Positions 57,434 to 64,000 of a stretch of 64,000 nt of DNA are shown piece after piece. A program made the position numbers and the translations under genes. This DNA is from Stenotrophomonas sp. ISL-67 (lineage in GTDB: Bacteria; Pseudomonadota; Gammaproteobacteria; Xanthomonadales; Xanthomonadaceae): contig NZ_JAGGRL010000004.1 in the NCBI RefSeq assembly GCF_018612915.1, positions 163,690-227,689 of the forward strand, read 5' to 3'. How positions within the stretch are numbered: position 1 is the first letter of the stretch; each line of letters starts with the position of its first letter. The notes under the pieces were generated by a model. It saw nothing but the letters and a program-made list of their open reading frames with translations. It did no database searches and was not told where the DNA came from.

Positions 57434-57823
57434 ATGGCCATTTCAGATCCCTGTCCCTGCGGCCGTCCGCAACCCTACACCACCTGCTGCGCCCGCTTCC
57501 ATGCCGGCGAAGCCGCGCCCGATGCCGAGGCCTTGATGCGCTCGCGCTACAGCGCGTACGTACTGCAGTTGCCCGATTACCTGCTGGGATCCTGGCACCC
57601 GGACACCCGCCCCGAGTCGCTCTCGCTGGACGAACCGGCTGGGCAGCGCACCCGCTGGCTGGGCCTGACCGTGCACGAACACATCACCACCGGCCCCGAT
57701 CATGCCCAGGTCCGCTTCACCGCGCGCTACAGGATTGGCGGCGGCAGCGCGGTCAAGATGCAGGAACACAGCCGCTTCGTCCGTGTCGATGGCCGCTGGT
57801 TCTATCTCGACGCACTGCCCTGA
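57434..57823 (+). CDS. YchJ-family protein with SEC-C motif
   Basis: 129 residues. N-terminal metal-binding motif [20 protein letters not shown] (CxCx8CC/H) followed by the YchJ domain [20 protein letters not shown] and [19 protein letters not shown]. The family is conserved (UPF0225) with no established function; the SEC-C motif is also found in SecA, where it binds zinc and ribosomes. Confidence 0.88.
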   Translation: MAISDPCPCGRPQPYTTCCARFHAGEAAPDAEALMRSRYSAYVLQLPDYLLGSWHPDTRPESLSLDEPAGQRTRWLGLTVHEHITTGPDHAQVRFTARYRIGGGSAVKMQEHSRFVRVDGRWFYLDALP

Positions 57824-57861
57824 CCCCGCCGCATGGGCGAACGCCTTCTGCGGTAACGGCT

Positions 57862-57901
57862 GGTGCCTATTCAACTTCAACCATGTAACCGGATAGGCAC
57901 C
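57862..57901. repeat. Inverted repeat upstream of egtB
   Basis: GGTGCCTAT and ATAGGCACC, perfect 9-bp arms 22 bp apart, 46 bp before the egtB start. Could be an operator or leader hairpin. Confidence 0.45.
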
Positions 57902-57946
57902 GCGCCATGACGTGGCGCTCACCGCGGCTGCCCGATCCTCGCTGCA

Positions 57947-59242
57947 ATGAATACCGTCGTCGCCCCACCCCCGTCCGCCGTCGCGGCGCCTGCCACGGCA
58001 CTCACCGAACGTTATGCACGGGTACGCGCGCGCAGCGTGGCACTGGCCGCACCGCTCAGCGCCGAAGATGCGATGGTGCAGAGCATGCCCGATGCCAGTC
58101 CGGCCAAATGGCACCTGGCCCACACCACGTGGTTCTTTGAGCGCTTCGTGCTGGCCACCCAGCCCGGCTACGTGCCGTTCGACGCCGACTGGCACTACCT
58201 GTTCAACAGCTATTACCAGAGCATCGGGCCGGCCCATGCGCGGCCGCAGCGCGGCCTGCTGTCGCGGCCATCGCTGGACGAAGTGCTGCGGTTCCGCAGC
58301 CTGATCGACCAACGTGTAGTCGCCGCGCTGCGTGCCGACACGCTGGATGAACAGGCCTGCCGGCAGGTGATGCTGGGTCTGCACCACGAGCAGCAGCACC
58401 AGGAGCTGCTGCTCACCGACATCAAGCACGCGCTGTGGAGCAACCCGCTGCAACCGGCCTACCGCGACGACCTGCCGCGCAGTACCGGCACCGCCCCGCC
58501 GCTGGCGTGGATCCACAGCCCCGAGCAGATCGTCGAGATCGGCGCGCCCGCGTGGCCACGGCACGCAGCCTTCGCCTACGACAACGAATCGCCGGCGCAT
58601 CGCGTGCTGGTGCCCGCCCATGCCCTGGCCAACCGCCCGGTCAGCAATGCCGAGTTCCGCAGTTTCGTCGAGGCCGGTGGCTACCGCGAGCCCGGCCATT
58701 GGATGAGCGAGGGCTGGACCCTGTGCCAGCAGGAACACTGGCAGCATCCGCTGTATTGGGATGACGCACTGGCGCGCGAATTCACCCTGGCTGGCTGGCG
58801 CGCGCTCGACCCGGATGCCCCGGTCTGCCACCTCAGCTACTTCGAAGCCGATGCCTACGCCCGCTGGGCCGGTGCACGCCTGCCCACCGAATTCGAATGG
58901 GAAACCGCCGCCGCCGGGCGGACGCCACGCGGCAACTTCGCCGACAGCGACCACCTGCATCCCTCCGCCGCGGATCTGGACAGCGCGCAGGACCGCCACG
59001 TGCAGCTGTTCGGCGACGTCTGGGAATGGACCAGCAGCGCATACGGCGCCTATCCCGGTTTCCGCACCTTCGAGGGCAACCTCGGCGAATACAACGGCAA
59101 GTTCATGTGCGGGCAGTGGGTGCTGCGCGGCGGCAGCTGCGCCACGCCGGCCGACCACATCCGTCCCAGTTACCGCAATTTCTTCGCACCGTCGGCGCGC
59201 TGGCAGTTCGCCGGCCTGCGCCTGGCCAAGGATGCCGCATGA
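57947..59242 (+). CDS. egtB: Ergothioneine biosynthesis sulfoxide synthase EgtB
   Basis: 431 residues. DinB_2-type N-terminal domain with KWHLAHTTWFFERF (His56/His59) and HHEQQHQELLL (His147, His151) forming the iron site, then a formylglycine-generating-enzyme-like (FGE-sulfatase) C-terminal domain with RLPTEFEWETAAAGRT, DVWEWTSSAYGAYP and LRGGSCATPADHIRPSYRNF. Joins hercynine with a cysteine or gamma-glutamylcysteine thiol. It overlaps egtD by ATGA. No egtA, egtC or egtE is adjacent, so either they are elsewhere or cysteine is used directly. Confidence 0.93.
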   Translation: MNTVVAPPPSAVAAPATALTERYARVRARSVALAAPLSAEDAMVQSMPDASPAKWHLAHTTWFFERFVLATQPGYVPFDADWHYLFNSYYQSIGPAHARPQRGLLSRPSLDEVLRFRSLIDQRVVAALRADTLDEQACRQVMLGLHHEQQHQELLLTDIKHALWSNPLQPAYRDDLPRSTGTAPPLAWIHSPEQIVEIGAPAWPRHAAFAYDNESPAHRVLVPAHALANRPVSNAEFRSFVEAGGYREPGHWMSEGWTLCQQEHWQHPLYWDDALAREFTLAGWRALDPDAPVCHLSYFEADAYARWAGARLPTEFEWETAAAGRTPRGNFADSDHLHPSAADLDSAQDRHVQLFGDVWEWTSSAYGAYPGFRTFEGNLGEYNGKFMCGQWVLRGGSCATPADHIRPSYRNFFAPSARWQFAGLRLAKDAA

Positions 59243-60213
59243 GTACCGTCAGTGATGCCTTGGATGCGTTGACCGACCTGCAGCCCGACCGCGCGCGGAT
59301 CACCGCCGACATCCTGCACGGCCTGTCGCAGCACCCGCGCCAGTTGCCGTCCAAGTACTTCTACGATGCACGCGGCTCGCAGCTGTTCGAACAGATCACC
59401 CGCCAGCCCGAGTACTACCCCACGCGCACCGAACTGCAGCTGCTGCAGCAGGTCTGCGCCGATATCGCCCGCGCCGTCGGGCCGCACCTGCACGTGGTTG
59501 AACTGGGCAGCGGCAGTGGCCGCAAGACCGGACTGCTGCTGCACGCGCTGACCGATCCGGTGGCGTACACCCCGATCGAGATCTCGCGCGCGGCGTTGCT
59601 CGACAGCGTGGCACGGCTGGCCGAGGCGCTGCCGGAGATCGAGATGCTGCCGGTCTGCGCGGACTTCACGCGCCCGGTGGCGCTGCCCGAACCCCAGCGC
59701 GAGCCGGCGCGCAGGCTGCTGTTCTTCCCCGGCTCCACGCTCGGCAATTTCGCCCACGACGATGCGGTGGCGCTGCTCGATGCCATGCGCCAGACCATGG
59801 GTCCCACCGGATTGGCGCTGATCGGCATCGACCTGCACAAGGACCCGGCGCTGATCGAAGCCGCCTACAACGATGCAGCCGGGGTCACTGCGGCGTTCAC
59901 CCTCAACCTGCTGCGCCGGCTCAACCGCGAGATCGGCAGCGACTTCGACCTGGACGGCTTTGAGCACCGCGCCCGTTACAGCGTGCCGCGCCTGCGCATT
60001 GAAACCGAGCTGGTCAGCCGCTGCGCGCAGCGCGTGCAGGTGGCCGGCCGCGCGTTCGATTTCGCCGACGGTGAGGCCATGACGGTGGAATACAGCCACA
60101 AGTACACCGATGCGTCGTTCGGTGCGCTGATCGCCGAAGCCGGCCTGCGCGTGCGCATGCAGTGGAATGCGGAAGCCCCCGCATTCGGCCTGCGGTTGCT
60201 GGAACGGGCCTGA
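59239..60213 (+). CDS. egtD: L-histidine N-alpha-methyltransferase EgtD
   Basis: 324 residues from ATG 59239. SAM motif VVELGSGSGRKTGLLLHAL (86-104), PIEISRAALLDS, FFPGSTLGNFAHDDAVALL and IGIDLHKDPALIEAAYNDAA. Trimethylates histidine to hercynine, the first step of ergothioneine synthesis. The pathway gives an oxidant-scavenging thiol, which fits the nearby glutathione peroxidase only by theme, not linkage. Confidence 0.93.
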   Translation: MSTVSDALDALTDLQPDRARITADILHGLSQHPRQLPSKYFYDARGSQLFEQITRQPEYYPTRTELQLLQQVCADIARAVGPHLHVVELGSGSGRKTGLLLHALTDPVAYTPIEISRAALLDSVARLAEALPEIEMLPVCADFTRPVALPEPQREPARRLLFFPGSTLGNFAHDDAVALLDAMRQTMGPTGLALIGIDLHKDPALIEAAYNDAAGVTAAFTLNLLRRLNREIGSDFDLDGFEHRARYSVPRLRIETELVSRCAQRVQVAGRAFDFADGEAMTVEYSHKYTDASFGALIAEAGLRVRMQWNAEAPAFGLRLLERA

Positions 60214-60268
60214 TCGGCGTGGCTTGCCGCTATGATGCGGTGGTACCTGGCTGCAGGGATTCACGCCA

Positions 60269-62446
60269 ATGAAGTTCACCCCCGTCGGCTTGCTGGGTGC
60301 GCTGTGCCTGGCCAGCGCCACGGTTGCCGCCGCGCCACGGGACGATGTTGATCGCTGCCTGGCCGCGTTGCAGCCGCAGGCGCTCAAGCAGGGCGTCAGC
60401 GCGACCGGGTTCACCCGGCTTACCGCCGGCCTGACCCCGGATCTCACCGTGCTGCCGCTGTTGGATGCGCAGCCGGAGTTCACCACGCCGCTGTGGGATT
60501 ACCTGGCCGCACTGGTCGATACCCAGCGCGTCGAAGACGGCCGGGCACGCCTGGGCCAGCACCGCGATCTGCTCGCCAGCGTGTCGGCGCAGTACGGCGT
60601 TGATCCGGCCACCATCGTCGCGGTCTGGGGCGTGGAGAGCGATTACGGCCGCGTGTTCGGCAAGCGCCCACTGCTGCAGTCGCTGGCCACGCTGTCCTGC
60701 AACGGACGCCGCCAGCCGTTCTTCCGTGGCGAGCTGCTGGCCCTGCTCAAACTGCTCGACGCCGGCGACCTGAGCGCCGATGGCCTGACCGGCTCCTGGG
60801 CTGGTGCCTTTGGCCACACCCAGTTCATGCCTTCCACCTATGCCCGCATCGCCGTGGATGGTGATGGCGATGGGCGTCGCGACCTGGTGGCCAGCATCCC
60901 CGATGCACTGGCCTCCACCGCCAACTATCTCAAGCAGGCCGGCTGGCGCACCGGCCAGCCTTGGGGCATCGAAGTAAAGGTCCCCGGCGGCTTCAATGCC
61001 AGCCTGGCCGGGCGCACCCAGCGCAAGCCGCTCGCGGCCTGGCGTGCATTGGGCATCGCCCCGATCGGTGGTGGTGCGCTCGCGCCTGCGGGCCTGCCTG
61101 AGGATGCCAACGCCGCGCTGCTGCTGCCTACCGGCGCCAAGGGCCCGGCCTGGCTGGTGTTCCGCAACTACGACGCGATCTACGCCTACAACGCCGCCGA
61201 GAGCTATGCCCTGGCCATCGCCACCCTGGCCGATCGCCTGCGCGGCGGCCCCGGCATCGTCGCTGCCTGGCCCACCGATGACCCCGGCATCGGCCGCACC
61301 GAGCGCCGCGAGCTGCAGACCCTGCTGCTCGCACGCGGGCACGACATCGGTGCCGCCGACGGCATGGTCGGCACCGCCACCCGGCGCGCCATCCAGGTTG
61401 AACAGCAGGCGCTGGGCTGGCCGGACGCCGATGGCCGTGCCGGCCAACGCATCCTCACCGCGCTGCGCACCGCGCCCCCTCTACCCAAGCCCACCACTGC
61501 CATGCCCGACAGCACCGTGTTCTCCCTGCCGCCCAACCATGCCCGCCTCGTACAGTCGCCAGCCGCTCCCGGCGCCGCGCTACCCAAGCTCGATGGGCTG
61601 GGCATCGTCGACATCCAGGGCTTCCCGGCATGGAAGGTGGAAACGCCGCTGGCCAGCGCCGCGATCTCCGTGTTCGGCGGCCAGCTGCTCTCTTTCATCC
61701 CCAAGGGCGGCCAGGACGTCCTGTGGCTATCGCCCACCGCACAGGCCCTGCCGACCCCGATCCGGGGCGGCAGCCCGGTGTGCTGGCCATACTTCGGCAG
61801 GCAGGGGCAGGGCAGTGACGTGCCCTCGCACGGTTTCGTGCGCAACCTGGCGTGGACCCTGCAGAGCGCGCAGCGCGAGGCCGACGGCACCGTGGTGCTG
61901 AGCCTGGCCCCGCCGGCGCTGGACACCCTGGACCTGCGCCTGACGATGCAGTTGCGGATCGGCCGCACGCTCGAGCAGCGCCTGGTCACCGAGAACACCG
62001 GCCGCCAGCCGGTCACCTTCACCCAGGCCCTGCACAACTACTTCCGGGTCAGCGACGCCATGCAGGTCAGCGTGTCCGGGCTGGATGGCCTGGTCTACCT
62101 GGACAAGTTCGAGAACTACGCCACCCCGCGCACCCAGCAGGGCGACTGGTCGCTCAACGACCCGCGCGACCCCGGCCGCAGCGACCGCATCTACACCCAG
62201 GCCGGCGGCCGCTACGTGCTGAAGGACCCGGGGCTGAAGCGCAGCATCGAGATCACCACCCAGGGCAGCCGCTCGCTGGTGGCCTGGAACCCGGGCGAAG
62301 CCGGGGCCGCCAGGATGGCCGACGTCGGCGCCGGCTGGAAGGACTATGTCTGCCTGGAAGCGGCCAATGCTGGCCCGGATGTAGTCACCCTGGCTCCCGG
62401 CGCCCGCCACGTGCTGCAGCAGACTCTGTCAGTAAAGCCCCTGTAA
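60269..62446 (+). CDS. Lytic transglycosylase (MltB type) fused to a hexose-6-phosphate mutarotase-like domain
   Basis: 725 residues. Signal peptide (MKFTPVGLLGALCLASATVA); MltB/SLT_2 domain about 30-325 with catalytic Glu123 in VWGVESDYGRVFG and AGAFGHTQFMPSTYARIAVD; peptidoglycan-binding helices about 340-400; then a YeaD-like aldose-epimerase domain about 435-725 with PSHGFVRN (His521), ALHNYFRV (His589) and VCLEAAN (Glu698). Both domains keep their catalytic residues. An internal ATG (residue 412) has no ribosome binding site. YeaD is cytosolic in E. coli, so a secreted mutarotase domain is odd. A lost stop between two ancestral genes is likely. Confidence 0.85.
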   Translation: MKFTPVGLLGALCLASATVAAAPRDDVDRCLAALQPQALKQGVSATGFTRLTAGLTPDLTVLPLLDAQPEFTTPLWDYLAALVDTQRVEDGRARLGQHRDLLASVSAQYGVDPATIVAVWGVESDYGRVFGKRPLLQSLATLSCNGRRQPFFRGELLALLKLLDAGDLSADGLTGSWAGAFGHTQFMPSTYARIAVDGDGDGRRDLVASIPDALASTANYLKQAGWRTGQPWGIEVKVPGGFNASLAGRTQRKPLAAWRALGIAPIGGGALAPAGLPEDANAALLLPTGAKGPAWLVFRNYDAIYAYNAAESYALAIATLADRLRGGPGIVAAWPTDDPGIGRTERRELQTLLLARGHDIGAADGMVGTATRRAIQVEQQALGWPDADGRAGQRILTALRTAPPLPKPTTAMPDSTVFSLPPNHARLVQSPAAPGAALPKLDGLGIVDIQGFPAWKVETPLASAAISVFGGQLLSFIPKGGQDVLWLSPTAQALPTPIRGGSPVCWPYFGRQGQGSDVPSHGFVRNLAWTLQSAQREADGTVVLSLAPPALDTLDLRLTMQLRIGRTLEQRLVTENTGRQPVTFTQALHNYFRVSDAMQVSVSGLDGLVYLDKFENYATPRTQQGDWSLNDPRDPGRSDRIYTQAGGRYVLKDPGLKRSIEITTQGSRSLVAWNPGEAGAARMADVGAGWKDYVCLEAANAGPDVVTLAPGARHVLQQTLSVKPL

Positions 62447-62460
62447 CGCCGGGGGCGCGG

Positions 62461-62487
62461 CGTGGCCGACGGATCGGGTCGGCCACG
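62461..62487. terminator. Hairpin after the transglycosylase-mutarotase gene
   Basis: CGTGGCCGAC / GTCGGCCACG, perfect 10-bp stem around 7 nt, 14 bp past the stop. No T-run. Confidence 0.55.
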
Positions 62488-62505
62488 GTTGGGCGCTCGG
62501 CCCCG

Positions 62506-62527
62506 GTAGTGCCGGCCGTTGGCCGGC
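62506..62527 (+). repeat. SMAG-type palindromic repeat
   Basis: GTAG then TGCCGGCC / GGCCGGC with a GTT loop. Confidence 0.85.
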
Positions 62528-62552
62528 TCCACGTACAGCCGGCAACAACCGA

Positions 62553-63740
62553 TCACCCCCCGCTCCGGGATCGCAGCGCCACCAGGCAGATGCCACCGGC
62601 GACCAAACCCCAGAACGCCGAGCCGATCCCGGCCAGCGACAGGCCCGAGGCGGTTACCAGGAAGGTGACCAGCGCGGCCTCGCGGTCGCTTTCCTCGCGC
62701 AGGGCCATGGCCAGGCTGTTGGCGATGGTGCCGAACAGCGCGATGCCGGCCACGCACGCCACCAGCTCCTTCGGGAACGCGGCGAACACCGCCGCCACCG
62801 TGGCACCGAACAGCCCCACCACGATATAGAAGGCACCGGCGGCCACCGCAGCGGTGTAACGGCGTGCCGGATCCTCGTGTGCCTCCCGGCCCATGCAGAT
62901 GGCTGCCGTGATCGCCGCCAGGTTGAGCCCATAGGCGCCAAAGGGGGCCAGCAGCGTGTTGGCCACGCCAATCCAGCCGATCACCGGGGAAATCGGGGTG
63001 TCGTATCCAGAGGCGCGGATCACCGCCACCCCGGGAATGTTCTGCGACGCCATGGTGACCACGAACAACGGCAGGGCGATGCCGAACACCGCCGGCCACG
63101 ACAGGGTGGGCCAAGTGAACACCGGCGCTGCCAGTTCCAGCCGCAGCTGCTCGGCATGCAGCAGGCCCTGTGCGGCGGCAACGCCCACGCCAACCAGCAG
63201 GGTGGCAATCACCGCATAGCGGGGGAACAGGCGTCGTCCCACCAGCCACGTGGCGAACATCGCCAGCGCCATGCCCAGCTGCGTGCCCATGGAGACGAAC
63301 ACATCCAGCCCGAAGCGCAGTAGCACGCCGGCCAGCATGCCGGCGGCCAATGCCATCGGCACGCGGCGCATCACCTTGGCGAACACACCCGAGAAGCCGG
63401 CCAGCATGCCCAGTACCGCCGCAAGCACGAAGGCACCGATGGCATCGCTGTAGGTCACAACGCCCGTACCCACCACCAGCATGGCGGCGCCCGGGGTCGA
63501 CCATGCGGTCACCACCGGCACGCGGTAGCGCAACGACAGGCCGATGCAGGTCACGCCCATGCCAAGGCCCAGCGCCCACATCCACGACGCGATCTGCGCC
63601 TGCGTTGCACCAACGGCCTGTGCGGCCTGGAACACGATCACTGCGGAACTCGCAAAGCCCACCAACACGGTAATGAAGCCTGCCACCACCGCAGGCAACG
63701 ACAGATCGCGCAACAACGAACGCTTGGCAACCGCAGACAT
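62553..63740 (-). CDS. BenE-family benzoate/H+ symporter
   Basis: 395 residues from ATG 63740 (MSAVAKRSLLRDLSLPAVVA). About 12 membrane spans; the family motifs GFASSAVIVFQAAQAVGATQ, TAWSTPGAAML and FGAYGLNLAAITAAICMGRE match BenE/YdcO-type transporters. BenE imports benzoate in some bacteria, but no benABCD genes are nearby, so the aromatic substrate is uncertain. Confidence 0.9.
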   Translation of the reverse strand: MSAVAKRSLLRDLSLPAVVAGFITVLVGFASSAVIVFQAAQAVGATQAQIASWMWALGLGMGVTCIGLSLRYRVPVVTAWSTPGAAMLVVGTGVVTYSDAIGAFVLAAVLGMLAGFSGVFAKVMRRVPMALAAGMLAGVLLRFGLDVFVSMGTQLGMALAMFATWLVGRRLFPRYAVIATLLVGVGVAAAQGLLHAEQLRLELAAPVFTWPTLSWPAVFGIALPLFVVTMASQNIPGVAVIRASGYDTPISPVIGWIGVANTLLAPFGAYGLNLAAITAAICMGREAHEDPARRYTAAVAAGAFYIVVGLFGATVAAVFAAFPKELVACVAGIALFGTIANSLAMALREESDREAALVTFLVTASGLSLAGIGSAFWGLVAGGICLVALRSRSGG

Positions 63741-63786
63741 GACGCATGCTTCCCTGACGACAAGAACCTGCATTGTTGGCAGCCCT

Positions 63787-63815
63787 GCGCAGCACGCGCA
63801 ACGCGCGTGCTGCGC
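63787..63815. repeat. Perfect 13-bp palindrome
   Basis: GCGCAGCACGCGC / GCGCGTGCTGCGC with an AAC loop. No GTAG; loop and length resemble SMAG repeats. Confidence 0.7.
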
Positions 63816-63843
63816 ATTCGCGCACGGCGTGTCTACACAAGCG

Positions 63844-63868
63844 GTAGGTACCGACCGTTGGTCGGTAC
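63844..63868 (+). repeat. SMAG-type palindromic repeat
   Basis: GTAG followed by GTACCGACC / GGTCGGTAC with a GTT loop (9-bp perfect stem). Confidence 0.8.
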
Positions 63869-63885
63869 GCTGTTGAAAAAATCGC

Positions 63886-63913
63886 TTGACGAATTTTGAG
63901 AAGTCTTTAGTAT
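63886..63913 (+). promoter_or_regulatory. Probable sigma-70 promoter, rightward
   Basis: TTGACG (63886-63891), 16-bp AT-rich spacer, TAGTAT (63908-63913). A second TTGACG lies at 63993-63998. The pattern resembles xanthomonad stable-RNA promoters, but the transcript is outside the window. Confidence 0.5.
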
Positions 63914-64000
63914 TCGCTCCCTCGCTGCGACGCGGTCTTCACCCCGGTGAACACCAAGCCAAAGCGGCGGCAACATCCCTCGAAAGAAGGTGTTGACGGA

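Larger units (their letters stand above)
63741..64000. other. Right-edge region: hairpins and promoter-like DNA, no gene
   Basis: 260 bp without a credible coding region. Contains two strong palindromes and a -35/-10 pair that may drive a gene or RNA to the right of the window. Confidence 0.5.

Noticed and set aside
61502..62446. The mutarotase-like domain as a separate gene starting at an internal ATG
   Set aside because: No ribosome binding site precedes the ATG at 61502 and the frame is continuous with the transglycosylase, so a fusion is reported with the alternative noted.

Overview
The window is a GC-rich chromosomal segment around a replication origin, almost certainly from a Stenotrophomonas-like member of the Xanthomonadaceae. 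The evidence is the gene order gyrB-recF-dnaN-dnaA | rpmH-rnpA-yidC-mnmE, xanthomonad-type DnaA and GyrB N-termini, a full mla operon that includes mlaA, and many short GTAG-plus-palindrome repeats of the SMAG type known from Stenotrophomonas maltophilia. No phage, plasmid, integrase, insertion sequence, CRISPR array, tRNA or rRNA gene is seen. All identifications rest on reading the translated sequence; no database search was run.

Layout. 1-2.2 kb (minus strand): the start of a TPR protein, an M48 zinc-protease lipoprotein and a CPBP membrane protease. 2.3-9.5 kb (minus): gyrB, recF, dnaN and dnaA. The recF-dnaN and dnaN-dnaA spacers both carry DnaA boxes and AT-rich DNA, and three perfect parS sites plus one degenerate site lie at 4.9-6.8 kb, so this is both the origin and the centromere region. 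9.8-16.3 kb (plus): rpmH, rnpA, yidC, an unusual lipoprotein joining a NodB deacetylase, a caspase-like domain and TPRs, then mnmE. 16.3-17.5 kb (minus): a decaying azlCD amino-acid exporter locus. 17.7-31.1 kb: mixed metabolic, transport and repair genes (glpQ, rhomboid protease, terC with a probable Mn2+ riboswitch, an rlmI-like methyltransferase, M19 dipeptidase, amino acid permease, LysE exporter, a LysR/oxidoreductase pair, rmuC, glutathione peroxidase). 31.3-35.4 kb (minus): mlaFEDCBA, retrograde phospholipid transport. 35.6-44.5 kb (plus): recC-recB-recD, overlapping by 4 bp at each junction. 44.5-50.1 kb (minus): an acidic protein and a MarR-controlled AaeXAB-like efflux operon with its own outer-membrane factor. 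50.2-56.5 kb (plus): folE and a three-gene JetABC/MksFEB SMC condensin lacking JetD. 56.5-64 kb: TauE-type exporter, YchJ, egtB-egtD (ergothioneine), a lytic transglycosylase fused to a sugar-phosphate mutarotase, a BenE-type transporter, and promoter-like DNA at the right edge.

Replication-associated genes run leftward left of dnaA and rightward from rpmH, as expected for a bidirectional origin. Genome-maintenance functions are concentrated here: origin firing, segregation (parS), gyrase, RecF and RecBCD repair, RmuC and an SMC condensin. The items most worth a second look are the deacetylase-caspase-TPR lipoprotein inside the conserved yidC-mnmE locus, the JetD-less Wadjet-type condensin, the transglycosylase-mutarotase fusion, the repeat-rich recF-dnaN spacer, and SMAG palindromes that supply stop codons or C-terminal codons to several genes.
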